64,000 bases of DNA from Chamaea fasciata (taxonomy: Eukaryota > Chordata > Aves > Passeriformes > Sylviidae). Shown in pieces: positions 1 through 11,660 of this stretch; position 1 is the stretch's first letter; the number at the start of each line of letters is the position of its first letter. The position numbers and the translations under genes were made by a program. The notes beneath the pieces were generated by a model, which saw only the letters and a list, made by a program, of their open reading frames with translations, made no database searches and was not told the origin of the DNA. The DNA is taken from the NCBI GenBank assembly GCA_029207755.1, contig JARCOQ010000011.1, forward strand, positions 24,300,712-24,364,711, given 5' to 3'.

Positions 1-229
1 TTTGGCAGCATCTAGAATGTCTGTCTGGGAAATTTCGGCACTTTCTGCTCAGTGCTTGATGAAAGAGATGCCAGGGCTGCCCTAGGGATGCCGAGCTGGC
101 AGAGACAAGGACACAGCCCAGGGCAGATGCTCCCACACTGCCACCCTGGGACAATGTGGCAAGAAACAGGAGATTCACTGGCAATCCCCTCCCCTTCTCC
201 CCACCAGTGTCTCTTTTCTCAGGTTTGTT

Positions 230-281
230 GGGGGTTTTTTGGGTGGGGTTTGGGGTTTTTTGGGGGTTTTTTTGTTTGGTT

Positions 282-317
<36 letters not shown>

Positions 318-352
318 GGTGGGGTTTTTTTGGGGTTTTTTTTTGGTGGTTG
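230..352 (+). repeat. G/T-rich tract with GTT microsatellite and G-quadruplex motif
   Basis: Runs of three to five G separated by T runs occur at 230-234, 241-243, 245-248, 252-255 and 262-266. They satisfy the common four-G-run quadruplex pattern with loops of one to six bases. A (GTT) array of about eleven units follows at roughly 284-316, then more G4/T-run sequence to 352. The G-rich strand is the plus strand, which is the template for MECOM transcription. Open frames across it encode poly-Leu, poly-Cys or poly-Val and are artefacts. Confidence 0.9.
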
Positions 353-2440
353 GCAGTAAACACAAAAACATCTATTAAAAAAAACCAAAACCAAACCAGC
401 AAAGCCTGCAGCCTGCTTCTCTTGCGTTAGGGACAGTTCCAAGGCCAAAGTGCACAATACTGGGGCAGAAGAAAAACACGAGGTTTCCATTGCCCTCGTG
501 CTGATCCTCCCTTGGCCATTCGCCGTCTGTTCTCAGACATAACCCAACATGAGACCCGAAGTCCCCAGCAGAAAGCATCACCTCGTGCTGTTAGCACAGC
601 CCCTCCAGGCTGGGAGGAAGGGGCTCCGGGGCGCTCAGGCACTGGACTGGGACACCCAGGGTCCCTGCCTGCCTTGCCTGGGGATCCCCCGGGCTCCTCA
701 GTGCTGGGCAGACTCCCCCATATTCAACCTGCCTGGCAAAAAGCTTGCTCAAAACCACCGCTGGCAGATTTTTTGCAGCAGGGATTTGTTATTTCAATAT
801 TTTCTTTGTTTTAGTCAGCCTTTTGAAAGTCTCAAAAATTTAGAGGCGAGACTCCCCCCAAACCCCTCACAGGCATCAAGGCATTCCTCTCCCTCTTGTG
901 CACCTATATCTCAAAATGACCACATTCCGAAATAAATTTTAAAATTGATCTACAAACTTTCTTACTACTCTTTTGCCACCGAACTAAAGCATTCCCTTCC
1001 CCAGGGTCAAAACAAGTACGAGACCATGTGGCGCATCCAGAGATGTTTTGTGCCCCCGCACGCCTGTGTTTGTGCATTTTCCCTTCCCTTCTTAAGCCAG
1101 GGCTTGAGATTTGAGTTATTCTGCAAACAAGACCCAAGAGAGACACAATTAGACTCCCCTGGAGACTGACCCCTTATAGTGCCCACCTGTAGCCGGACCC
1201 AGATAGCATCCCAGTGCAATGAATTAGCACTCTAAGCTGATTAGAGCAGCTCTGCACAACTCTATTTTATTGACACAATGAAGAGAGGACAGAAAAGGGC
1301 CTGAAATGAGAAAATCATTTCCATGCTGACTGAATTAAAAGAACAAAAGAGCTCCTTGCAGTTGCAGCATTCAATTTGTCGGAAAAAAAGGAAGCCACTT
1401 AATGGATCACAATAGATCTGAGCAGACAGATGAAATTCAAAACTTCGGCATGAGTGCGATTACCAGCTAAACATATTCTCAATCATTTCCTCCATATGCA
1501 TAATTTAGTTGGATTGTTTACATGGAGGGTTTGTTGGGTTTTTTTTTTTGCAAAAGCACTGTGTGAGATGTTATCTCCTGAGTGTCTTTGCATCCCATTT
1601 TTCCCCATCCGGAAGGTTGTTGTGTTGGTTGGTAATACATTTTGTTGTAACACAAATTGCACTAAATTGTGGCTGCCTACATTTCCCTTTCTCCCCTGCC
1701 TCTAGAAGTAAATTAATATTTTCAGTGTATGGAAACAAATAATGCAAGATCATCTTATTCCAAAGCAGACCTAAATTGATTATAAATCACATGCATTATT
1801 CTGCTCTGCTTCCAGGAGAACAAGCATACTGCAACTCCTATTCTAGCAAAATATATTAGTTTGTGCCACTAGAAACAGCCTTCTCATTAAATTTAGGCTT
1901 AAGCTAACAGTAATAAGACAAGAATACAGACTATTAAAGGGGTTTCTGTGAATGATATATATAATTACTTACAAAAGAGATATGCAATTTACTTTAGCAT
2001 TTTCGAATCAAAATCTACTCACCCGTATAAGGAAATACACCTTTAAAATAAAGCTGTGAAATAAATTGAAAACATCAGTATTTTAAGCTCCATGTTCTCT
2101 AATTATGTAAAAAGCTTAAATCTGAGTCTGTCCTAATTCAAAAGTGAAGATCAACTGCATCTGTACAAATATTTGACTTTCCCAGATTATATTTATACTT
2201 TCCATATAATAAAGTATTTAAAGAAGAAAACAGTGAGCACAGTCCTGGAAGTAAATTGGCATATAAATAGCATCACCTCCCTGCACATTCCTTGGAAGTT
2301 AAATATTTTGGATTATGGAGAATTGAGCCCTTTTGTTCTACATAAAATTTTAAAAACTTATATCTTGTTACAATGTTTACAAATCAAATATCTCTTGCAG
2401 ACCCAAAATTCAAAACAAAAGTAATTTTCTTAGCCTCATT
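353..2440. other. Intronic stretch, nothing recognised
   Basis: The sequence is unique-looking, GC-moderate to about 1200 and then AT-rich. It holds only short open frames without domain content and one T run of 11 at 1539-1549. No gene, RNA or transposon was recognised. Confidence 0.6.
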
Positions 2441-2610
2441 ATGACTTCAGAGCATCTGAATTCAGATCATTTGCATTGATTTGCCCTGACATATATTTTT
2501 TATTTTCTGAGCATGTTTTAATCAATTCACTTGATGTCCTTTTTACTATTCGGTTTGCAATTTTACCAGCTTGTTTGCATCTAATTTTGAGGTTTAAAAA
2601 AAAAAAAAAA
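2440..2610. promoter_or_regulatory. AT-rich candidate element with POU octamer
   Basis: The stretch contains an exact octamer ATTTGCAT at 2469-2476, followed at once by a second TTTGC-like half (GATTTGCC) and by GTTTGCAATTTTACC near 2553. It is complex, non-repetitive AT-rich DNA closed by a 15-A tract (2596-2610). The regulatory reading rests only on motif content. Confidence 0.2.
2596..2610 (+). repeat. A homopolymer (15)
   Basis: An uninterrupted run of 15 A on the plus strand, a U-run in the MECOM pre-mRNA. Confidence 0.95.
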
Positions 2611-3019
2611 GCAACCCAGTAAAGGAATTATAATTGCTTATAACTCCCCTGTTTTGAAGCTGATACCCTGCTAAAGAGAAAACCAAGCTGAGCATGGGCA
2701 AGGCTTACTTGTGCTGGCTGCTATTACTGATTTGACTAAGCATTTCACAGGGGTAAATACCCAAATCATTCGGGGAATGACTGACACACTCTGACATGTG
2801 GTTAACAGCCTTACCCTGCGCTTTGCCTTCACAAATCTCACTGATGCCAATGTAACCTTCCAAATATTTCAGATGATCATTTTCCCCCCTACTCTTAAAA
2901 AACTTTTACAGCCACGTCTGAACCATTCAAAGGATCCCTGACTGGAAAGGTTACTGTAACCATTTCTTTTTTTAATCTTTTATTTTTAACCTCCCCACTG
3001 ATTGAGCTAAGAGTTTATG

Positions 3020-3028
<9 letters not shown>

Positions 3029-3076
<48 letters not shown>
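3029..3076 (+). repeat. (GT)24 microsatellite
   Basis: Twenty-four uninterrupted GT units follow a short TATATATAT stretch and are followed by an AAT-type repeat. This is likely polymorphic, and such tracts can adopt Z-DNA. Confidence 0.98.
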
Positions 3077-3079
<3 letters not shown>

Positions 3080-3080
3080 A

Positions 3081-3105
3081 AAATAATACTAATAATAATA
3101 ATAAA
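3081..3105 (+). repeat. (AAT)n short tandem repeat
   Basis: About seven imperfect AAT units lie immediately after the GT array, making a compound microsatellite. Confidence 0.9.
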
Positions 3106-6100
3106 AGGTCTGAAGCTTTGGGATATTTTAGCAAACTCAACGTAGTGTAACTTTGCTGACAGCTTGTCACATTTCACTGACTGTCTGTCTGGGATCCTGC
3201 GATAACATCTGCATTCACTCAGGGCGAGAGCTTACCCTAAGACAAAAAAGTGGGTCCTGCCACATAATGCTCCATCATTCTGTCAGTTCTGACATGGCAT
3301 CTGAATTTTTTTGAATCACTAAACACTTTTGGGACTCTGGTCCTTATTATCTTTCCTTAGTTTCTATACTCGCTCGGCAATGCTGAAAAATGTAAAATGT
3401 GCAAACAAGGTAGTGGACGGCTCGGGCTTTTTGTCGTCTAATCCTCAGCCCCTCATTCATGCTCACTGTTAATCTCTTAAGACATTATAAAACTGTTAGA
3501 CAAAGAAATGTGAATACCTCTGCTTCTCAGCAGAATGGGAGGAAACCAAGGAAAATCTGGATCATGCTAAGCTTTTCTTTTCACCACAAAAATGGTAACT
3601 TAAACCTGTTGCATCAAATTATTTATAATTCCCAACACTAAGGCTGGTTTTTCTTTTTTTTCTTCAGCATTAGAGAGCGAGCCTGGCAATATCACAGGAG
3701 GAGGAACGGTACTGCTGAGCCTTTCCAAACACATCAAATGTAAAAGTTACACATAAAAAAATTCCACAGAGCCCATCAGAATATGGGCAAATTGGGTTTT
3801 AATCCCTCTGCTGTTTTTTTGCTCGGCATGGCACAGGGCTCATCACGCTGTCAGGGCTGCTGGAGACCACTCCGGGGGATTTCTGTGCTGCAGGAGGACC
3901 AGGGGCTCGGAGGTGTGGGGTTTGATGGTGGGGATGCTGGATGGGACAGGGCATGGGTGCCTCCAGGCTGGCTGAGGCTTTCCTGGCTGGACGGGACCAG
4001 GGCCCCATTTCACATTAATCCAGCTCTGTTTGGAGCCGTCTGCTATTTCAGGTCATCATTTCACTCCTCCTGACTCCCACTGCTGCGGGGGCATTAGCAT
4101 GGGGACAAAAGCTGCTCAAGCACCTATTCTAAACCCATACAAACTCAAATCCACTAAAAATCACACCCAAAATGATACTGTTGCAATCGGCTAAATTTTA
4201 TTCAGGAATGCCGGGGCTGAAAACCAGAATTTTCGTTTTCTACTTCTGCATTGTTGTCATGGGTGGTGGGATCAGATAGTCCAGTCTTAAAAATGCTCCA
4301 GAAGCACAAAAGTATTTGAATGCAAATGCCAAACAAATCACTCTCCCTGAGCTAAATACCTACCACGAGGGTTTCTTTACACACAGAAACTTCTGTTAAA
4401 GTCATAATCTTCAAATAATTATTTAAACTATTGTGAAATCTGCCTAAAACATGTTTTATTCATCTCTGTTTGCATTAGTGTGAGGGGAAAAAGGCTTTAA
4501 TGAGGGAAGTTGAGATGTTGCCTTTTTTGCAACAATGCCAGCCATCAAATTGGTGAGATGACTTGAGAAAAATCAGCTTTTGAAAGGGAATAATGAGGGT
4601 CCACACTGGTAGGGGTTGAGCTGGGTTGCCAAGAGTGGAACTGGTGATATTTGAAGCAGAGGGAAGAGTTTGTGGGGAGAAATGAGCAAACTGTGTCCAC
4701 AACAGGGGGAAAGCCCCAAGCTTAAATGAACTAAGGGACACCAAAATCTTGATATGAGGGGAGCTGAGAAAGGAAAAGATGTAGGAGAAAACTAAAATAT
4801 ATGCAGCCACTAAAAGGCCAACAGAGCCTGGTTAGCAAACCATGTGCACAGCCAGTGCTGGAGGCAATTATGGCACGGGCCCGCTGAAAAATAAATTGAG
4901 GAAGATGAGGGCGAGATATAAAGGGCAGAGATGGATGGGGCTTGCAAAAGATCGGAAGAAGCTGAGAAGAAGGAAGATTTTCACAAGGCTGAACAGGGAT
5001 TCCTGCTGACTCCAAGATTTAGGGACAACGTGGAGAACAGCAGCAACAGATAGGAGAGGAGAGCAGAGATGAAGGAAGTAAAGAGAAGAGCACAGCCCTG
5101 GGTCAGTACACATAGATGAAAATGCAATTTGAGACCACAGATCGACAAACAAATAATAAAAAAAGGCCTCTACACGCAGTTTTAACTGCGGGGAAATGGT
5201 AAAATACTGCTCTCTGTGCAAGAGAGGAGGTGTGTTCCTAAGGCAAGGCACTGAGCACATTGCTGCTCACCCTGGCCATCAACACCATTTTGCTCTGCAG
5301 GCACAGAGGGTTTGGTAGGGTCATTTCTGGGTTTAGCATTAAAGACAGAAAAATTGTTTTCTTTCCTCCTTGCTAACTGCTCACTTGCCTGCCTACACAC
5401 GTACATATTCCAAACAGGTAGGTGCCAAGTTAAGACTGGAAAGAAAAATCGCTTTTTCTGTATTCACATGCAAATTTCTCCTTATTTGAAGGTTATCACC
5501 AGATCAATATTTACAATTTACCTTTATAAAATATTTTCCGTAAATGCGGTAATGCTGAAGCTTTCCCATCCCCAAACTTCCATTTCCCCCTCCAGGAGGG
5601 CTTTACCTTTTTTTGCCCAAAATCAACATCGCTACCACAGTTTCGCAATACCGCGACCACAAATCTCTTAGAAAACATTAACATCCAGATTTATTTTTTA
5701 GTAAAACACCCGCGTAGCAAATAGCTACATTTTTGGAAAGCCCATTTGGCCACACGAGGCCGTTTCAAGAAGATAGGAGGGCGCTGGAGGTTCCTTTTGG
5801 AAATCCTGAGCAGCTCCACAGCAGGTCTCCAGCACAGCCCGCTCTGTGCCTGTTGCCAATACACTTCATCAAGTTAAGACTAAGAACAACACTTTGGGAA
5901 ACCCACTATACACCAGAGCCCCCTTAGGCCATAGGCTTCACCTGATGAAATGTTATGCTTTTTGTGGGCTCTTTTACATCTTTCTACACTAAACTCGAGG
6001 TCTGTGCTTTAAAAGGAAGGGCCACTTAACATTTGTGTTTCTTTCCCAAATTAATGGGTATTGTATGCGCCAAAGTTAGCGCCATCACATAAAGTCCGGC

Positions 6101-7049
6101 AGGATTATGACAACCTCTGTCCTCACTCCTGTGTATGCCACCTACCATTCAGCCAGGAAACATGAGGGCTGTCATGACAATACTCTCTGGGGTAGAAAGA
6201 CCCTATTAGCCAATTACAGTTTTCTGTTTTTATCTCCAAATAAGTATATACCTTTTTATGTATTTGATGAATATATCCTAATCTGCAGGCTCTAGCAAAC
6301 AAAATGTGGGCATTTTATTTTGTTTTTCAAGTTCTGCGACGTTTTTACTAGACCAAATGCCCAGATTGCAATGCTATTGTTAAACATCAAACCTCAGTGC
6401 CGTGTCCTCTGAAGCACACGTGTTCATCTGGGTTAATAAGCATCTTGCTGTACCCCAACTCCTGTGTTCATTTGCTTCTGCTTAATGATGACCATCTCCT
6501 CCTGCCCACATGTATGCTCGTCTCTCCACTGCTTGTTGAGCCATCAAGACACACCTTTGTTTCATTTAGTATGCAATTTTCACCTCTGACCCAAGAAACT
6601 AGTCTTAGGCTTCCTGAACTTTATTGCCTGTTAATAGACTGCTGGCTCTCTTTTCAGCAGTCATAGAAATGGTGGAGAGACATTTAATTGAAAAGAGGGA
6701 CAAAGCTAGAGCCTGAAAGGCAAAGTCAGGAGGGTTTAAACCAAAAAAAAAAAAAAATCCAGCAATAATATGTTTGAGGAGGTTTCGATATTCTTTACAA
6801 GTTCGTGGCTCTTTACACAAATAAGAAAGACATCATTGATTTAATTATCTTCCCGGGGAACAACGGTGTAATACGCTGAATGGTGCTAAATGATTGATCT
6901 GGTAATTCATCTTCTGCTAACAGCTATCTATGCATTTTTTTTCTCTCCAGTCCTCAGCCCGATGACATTAGCAGCAATGTCACGGAGCAGTGCTGGGCTT
7001 TCATAAAACACCCACAGATGCTCTTTCCTGCCAGTGTTTAGGGACACAT
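3106..7049. other. Intronic stretch without recognised genes
   Basis: This is unique intronic sequence. A GC-richer patch lies at about 3790-4100. An AG-rich patch near 4480-5130 yields open frames on the minus strand (130 and 111 codons) rich in Ser, Leu and Phe, with no domain; these are composition effects. Exact octamers occur at 4320-4327 and 5468-5475. A 15-A run lies at 6743-6757. Confidence 0.6.
6743..6757 (+). repeat. A homopolymer (15)
   Basis: An uninterrupted 15-A run in otherwise unique intronic sequence. Confidence 0.95.
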
Positions 7050-8210
7050 GGTTATAATTTTGTCTGTATTTCTTTGTCGTAGATTACTTTTAACTACGTC
7101 TGTTCAATTAAAACAGAAAAAAAAAAGACACAGCTAGAGCCCATCAGCTTTATATCAGAAGAAGCCTTTTAATGAAATAGGGAGATTTAATTTTGTAAGT
7201 GTTCTGATGGGTGCGAGATGCCTTTATGTTTTTTCAGAAGTTCTGTTTGGTGAATAGTTAGGAAAGGACATTATTACAGCATAAGGATATTATTGTACAC
7301 AGAAAGGCATTATTAAAAGTGATTTATTGTCCCATGTTAGGAAACTTATAGGAAAAGTCTGATAATATATTAAACTTGTTTATTATGGACTTCATATAAT
7401 TTTTGAATAATGCCGCTTTTTCTTTTGACAAGAGCAATAAACTCTGCTGATATAGACATACGTTGATTATCCCAAGTCAACTGTGTTGCTTAAAGAAACA
7501 TGCCCAAACAATCAGCTTCTGACAGCTGCATCTCTTGTTATTTACAATAGCCATCACAGTAATAACTCACCATTTCTATATTAATAAGGCAGAGAAATTT
7601 ATTATGATGGTATTGAAAAGTTATTAAGTACTGCATCCCAAGTGACAAAGTACCACAGCACTGTCACTATCCAAAAGCAGTTGCCCATCCATCACAAAGC
7701 TTTCCAGATGGTCCTGCATCTTTATCGCTCCCAGGTTGGTGACATCACCTGTTCACCCACTCAAAATTGATGATGAAAGCAAACAGATCTATCTTACTTA
7801 CATTTACCAAATCAATTTAATTTTACAGGCCGTGGCTTAGTGACATATTGACTGTTTTCCTTAATGGCATCTACTGTACTTAATGCAAAGAACTCATCTT
7901 TGAATCCTGCCTTGCATAATGTGGCATTTCATAATAAATTTTTTATAACATATTTATTTAATGGGAAGAATTATGATTGTTTGTCGGTTCTATTAGATGC
8001 AATTATTATTCTCTTCAGTTTAATATTTTTTATTTTTCTTTCTGATGTTGTCTTTCTTAATGGCTAAATTCAATTTACCAGTTGTGTCTTTTAAAGGGAT
8101 GTCTGGCATATCTCATTTATTTTTCTCTGTAATTTGATAATCTCGGATCTGCTCCAATGGCAGCTTTTTTCTCCATTATTTTAATGCTCTTACCTGCTTG
8201 GACAGAATGT
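7050..8210. promoter_or_regulatory. Long AT-rich candidate conserved/regulatory stretch
   Basis: About 1.1 kb of AT-rich but complex DNA, with almost no low-complexity sequence and many homeodomain or Cdx/Hox-type words (TTTATTG, TTTATTATGG, CATTATTA, GCATAATG). It looks like the deeply conserved non-coding blocks typical of developmental-gene introns. Conservation itself cannot be seen from one sequence. An open frame at 7864-8067 is poor in charged residues and looks incidental. Confidence 0.25.
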
Positions 8211-9533
8211 TACCAAACTCAAAACCTACCTTGGTGGTGTTTAAATAAATAAAAATCTCTTTGTTCTGAAGAGAAATACGAATTCCTGAATCATCCTCTC
8301 GGTTCTGCTCTGAAGAAGGTTACAAAATTTCCTTCTCCCCTTCCTACTTCTAAGTCCACTTGACCCTTATGGTTTCACTCTGCTTCTCTCAGGAGTTAAT
8401 GCTCCTCCTGATTAAATTAAAACCTCAGTGGCTTTGTGGGCAATACACTCACAGACCTACAGAGAGGTTTCTGCGGCTTTAGACCCTGCCATGAAATGTG
8501 CGATTTCCTGCCCTCAAGGTCAAGGACACGGTGGAGCATCCACTGTGGGTGGAGGAACAGTGAATTCTACACACCACCATTCCAGGTTTCATTGGGACAA
8601 AAGCTTTTGTGAGATTTTACAGCTGTGCCACACCAACAGCTGCTCAGCCTCCTGCACTGGCTTAAAAGCCTCTTCCTGATGCTGTTGCCACGTTGACCTT
8701 GGGTTGGCTCAGAGCCTCACCAGCCCCCTGAGCACAGCCCCAGTGCCTGGGGGTGAGTGGCACCTCCCTTCCAGCAACCACTGCAGCCTCTCAGCTCCTT
8801 TGTGTGATATCAGAGTGAAGGTTTTCTGAGAACAGTTCCCCTGGCCAGCCCAGGAGGGAGATCTGGTGCTCCCCTCCTGGTGAGCAGCAGCTTTTCCTGA
8901 CCAAGGGAAGGTTGTGGTCTTTGTCACATCCCACCAACCTCATGCAAGACTCTGCTTATTCATACTAATCAAAGAGTTAGAGGAATTGAAGGGTGGAAGT
9001 AAGGAATAATAAAGACAATATGGACTAATGCTGAATGATCCCCCTTGTCCACACCATCTTCCACCCGCACTGAAAAACCCAAAGGACCAACAGCTCCCCT
9101 TTGCTGTCAATACATTTAATTCAAACCAAATGACAAGTCCACCTGCTTGTATCTTGCTATTTAAGGACCTAATATTTGCTCATTTGCAATTATAAACTGT
9201 GTGTTCTCCGGGCAGGGAGAAAGCTGCTGATAAGCCCAGGGAGCTGGTTGGAGTAAGGTGCTGACATCCACTCCGAGGGCAACGCTCTGCTCATGAAGCA
9301 GCATCTGCCTGCCTTGCTGCAGCCGTGCCTGACTCAGGCTCAGCCTCACCACAAGATGCAAACAGCAGAAGAATTCAGGCTGGTGACACTTGCAGCCGTG
9401 TCGTTTTTGTACACAGCTCTGGAGGGGCTGTCTCAAGCACCCTCGTGCACACTCAGCCCAGGCAGGACACACGGCGCGAACTCCATCCCATGTGCACCGA
9501 ACACTGTGTCCCTTACAGAGAGCCCAGCACGGC

Positions 9534-9553
9534 AGCTAAGCACGTGCTTAGCT
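9534..9553. repeat. Perfect 20-bp palindrome centred on CACGTG
   Basis: AGCTAAGCAC is followed directly by its reverse complement GTGCTTAGCT, giving a gapless palindrome whose centre is the CACGTG E-box. E-boxes of this type bind MYC/MAX, USF and related bHLH-zip dimers; binding here is inference. A looser similar word (AAGCTCGTGCCTAAGTGC) lies about 30 bases downstream. Confidence 0.9.
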
Positions 9554-11003
9554 CAAACACCTGGGTAATCCTGTTGATGATAAGCTCGTGCCTAAGTGCT
9601 TTATTGGACCTCAGCCAGCGTGCTCTATGCCTTGCTAAGCTGAGCTCCAAATGGGATAAAACATCACCTATGTGCTGAAGACAAGGTAAGGATGTCACCC
9701 CCACCTGCAGCTGCCAGGAGTGGATGATCTGTTGATCTGGGGGAGAACACGCTCTCTGCAAGGCTGGCTTGGTCTAGTATTGATCAAAAAGCAGCCCCAC
9801 CTCACACTATAAAACAAATCATTCCTTTTTAATTCCAAATAACTAGGTAGCCCACATCCTTGTTTCTGCTTTTGCTTCAATAATAATTCTGCAAAAGTCC
9901 CTGGAGTCTCTATACTGCTGCAATCCATATGAAGGGAAAGAACCTAGGCAAGGAATCTGAGTTATACTTCCCTGCTTTCCAACCACCTGGCAGAGCGTGG
10001 TGCTGTTTTGCATGCTAATGCTGTTGAAAACAATTCAAGAAACAGCCAAGATTTGGTCTGTAAAAGTCACAGAACGGTGGCAGTGTGAAAGCGTCAAACA
10101 ACAGCAGAAAACCAAGGGGTTTTTATTCAGCACTAGGACACGCTCCATGTCCCAAAGAAAAATATTCACAAGTGCTGAAGTCTTTGTTCCTTCTATTTTT
10201 CTTTTTGAAAAAAAAAATATTATCTACTGCTCTCTCCCAGAGTGATTTTCCTGACTACAAGGGAGTTATTTCCCTCAGCACTGTCACTGTTTATTAAGAA
10301 TAGCTTAACTCAAGTTTTTAAGATCTGTGAATTCCACATGAAGTTATTTAGAAGACAAGACTTTTTGCTCTGTTTTTGTTAAAAATAAAAGAAACAAACG
10401 CTGCTTTCAACATTCTGACATAGATTTTTCCAGAGGAGGACGTAAAAATAGGGGCTAACATCTGTACATAGGAATTGGCTGGTAACTCCCACTGATTACA
10501 GTAGAAGTTTTTGGATGCTAAGAAAACAAAGCTATTGGTTTAGGTGCTACAACCCAGATTTGGGAGCATATACATTAGATTTCATCTCTAAAAGCCTGCA
10601 CCTTTTTTTTTAACATATTATTTAATTTTCATAGCAATGTATAGTACACCTAAACCCCAGAATGTCAAATAAATTTGATTTTTAAAACTGCTAAAAGAAA
10701 GCAAAAGAGTGCAGAATTAAAGCTCCAAACTGCAACTATCCCAGTCCCTACAAACTAGTGGGAAGCTTGTACTCCAAAACAATTTTTAGGAAGCTGTGCA
10801 GTTTTCTCTGAGGACTCACATGAAAAATGTTAGAGGAGGCATAAATAAATAGCCAAATGGTCTCCTAATTTCCATTTAGAAGTAATAGCATCAGCTCAAG
10901 CATACTCTACCAAATATGAGTTGTTTTTCAGCCGCACTGGCATGACAGGAAAATATACTCTGCTCTATAAACAGATTATATGCTGCTTTATAAAGCTCTA
11001 AAA

Positions 11004-11020
11004 TTTTTTTTTTTTTTTTT
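11004..11020 (+). repeat. T homopolymer (17)
   Basis: An uninterrupted run of 17 T on the plus strand, one of only three T-runs of at least 14 in the window. Confidence 0.95.
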
Positions 11021-11321
11021 ACTTCTGTGACAGGCTTGATTTATTAGAGTTTATTGCTCCTGGTTTTGCCCTCCTAGTAAAGAAATAAAAGTTTAGGATC
11101 AAAAGAGCTGTGAAGAATTTGTTCTTATGAATGAGACTTTGAGTTTGCTCGAGCAGCAAGAGGCCTGAATTTGGATATTGGCTGTCCCCTGGTCGAAGGT
11201 AGGTGCTTGTGCTTCGGCGACCTACCCAGAGCCTTGCTTTGAAATACTCTCCCAGTTGTTTTTCATAGCAGGGCATGAACCACGATGAAATCACTAAATT
11301 TGTGTTGCCTCACTTTTGTTT

Positions 11322-11335
11322 AAAAAAAAAAAAAA
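11322..11335 (+). repeat. A homopolymer (14)
   Basis: An uninterrupted run of 14 A just before the CpG-retaining stretch. Confidence 0.95.
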
Positions 11336-11339
11336 TTAC

Positions 11340-11660
11340 TGCCATCCCCTTAAGAGCTTGTTTTCTTTGTTGATTAAGCAGCAGTCAATTTTCCCTTTTC
11401 AAACAAGCACCAAGCAACAGCCTCCCGACCCCCTCGGATATTCGGGCTGCCGGCAAATACTAAAACCCCCGTGACAAACTGCAAAAAAGCTCGACCTTTC
11501 CCCTTGTCCGGTGACCCCCTGTTCGATTTGTACTTTAGCTAACCAATACCTGATTAGATAATGCTCAACTCCAGCCCCGCAAAATGAGATAAAATTCAAA
11601 TTTATGGCTTTTCATTTAAACTGATCTACAGCGCTCTAATCATGACCCAAGCACAAGTAT
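11340..11660. promoter_or_regulatory. CpG-retaining candidate regulatory element
   Basis: Ten CpG dinucleotides fall between 11426 and 11632, clearly denser than in the surrounding intron. The interval has a CCAAT word at 11543-11547 and TGATTAGATAA at 11551-11561 (homeodomain/GATA-like). It holds no open frame of note and no repeat. The pattern suits a hypomethylated enhancer or a minor promoter, but there is no direct evidence of transcription. Confidence 0.25.

Larger units (their letters stand above)
8211..11339. other. Intronic stretch without recognised genes
   Basis: A GC-richer interval at about 8440-8900 and 9200-9770 gives several overlapping open frames in different frames without domains. 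A CACGTG palindrome lies at 9534-9553. A T-run of 17 lies at 11004-11020 and an A-run of 14 at 11322-11335. No transposon was recognised. Confidence 0.6.

Noticed and set aside
156..402. Poly-Leu, poly-Val, poly-Cys and poly-Thr open frames
   Set aside because: Translations of the GTT microsatellite and G/T-rich tract.
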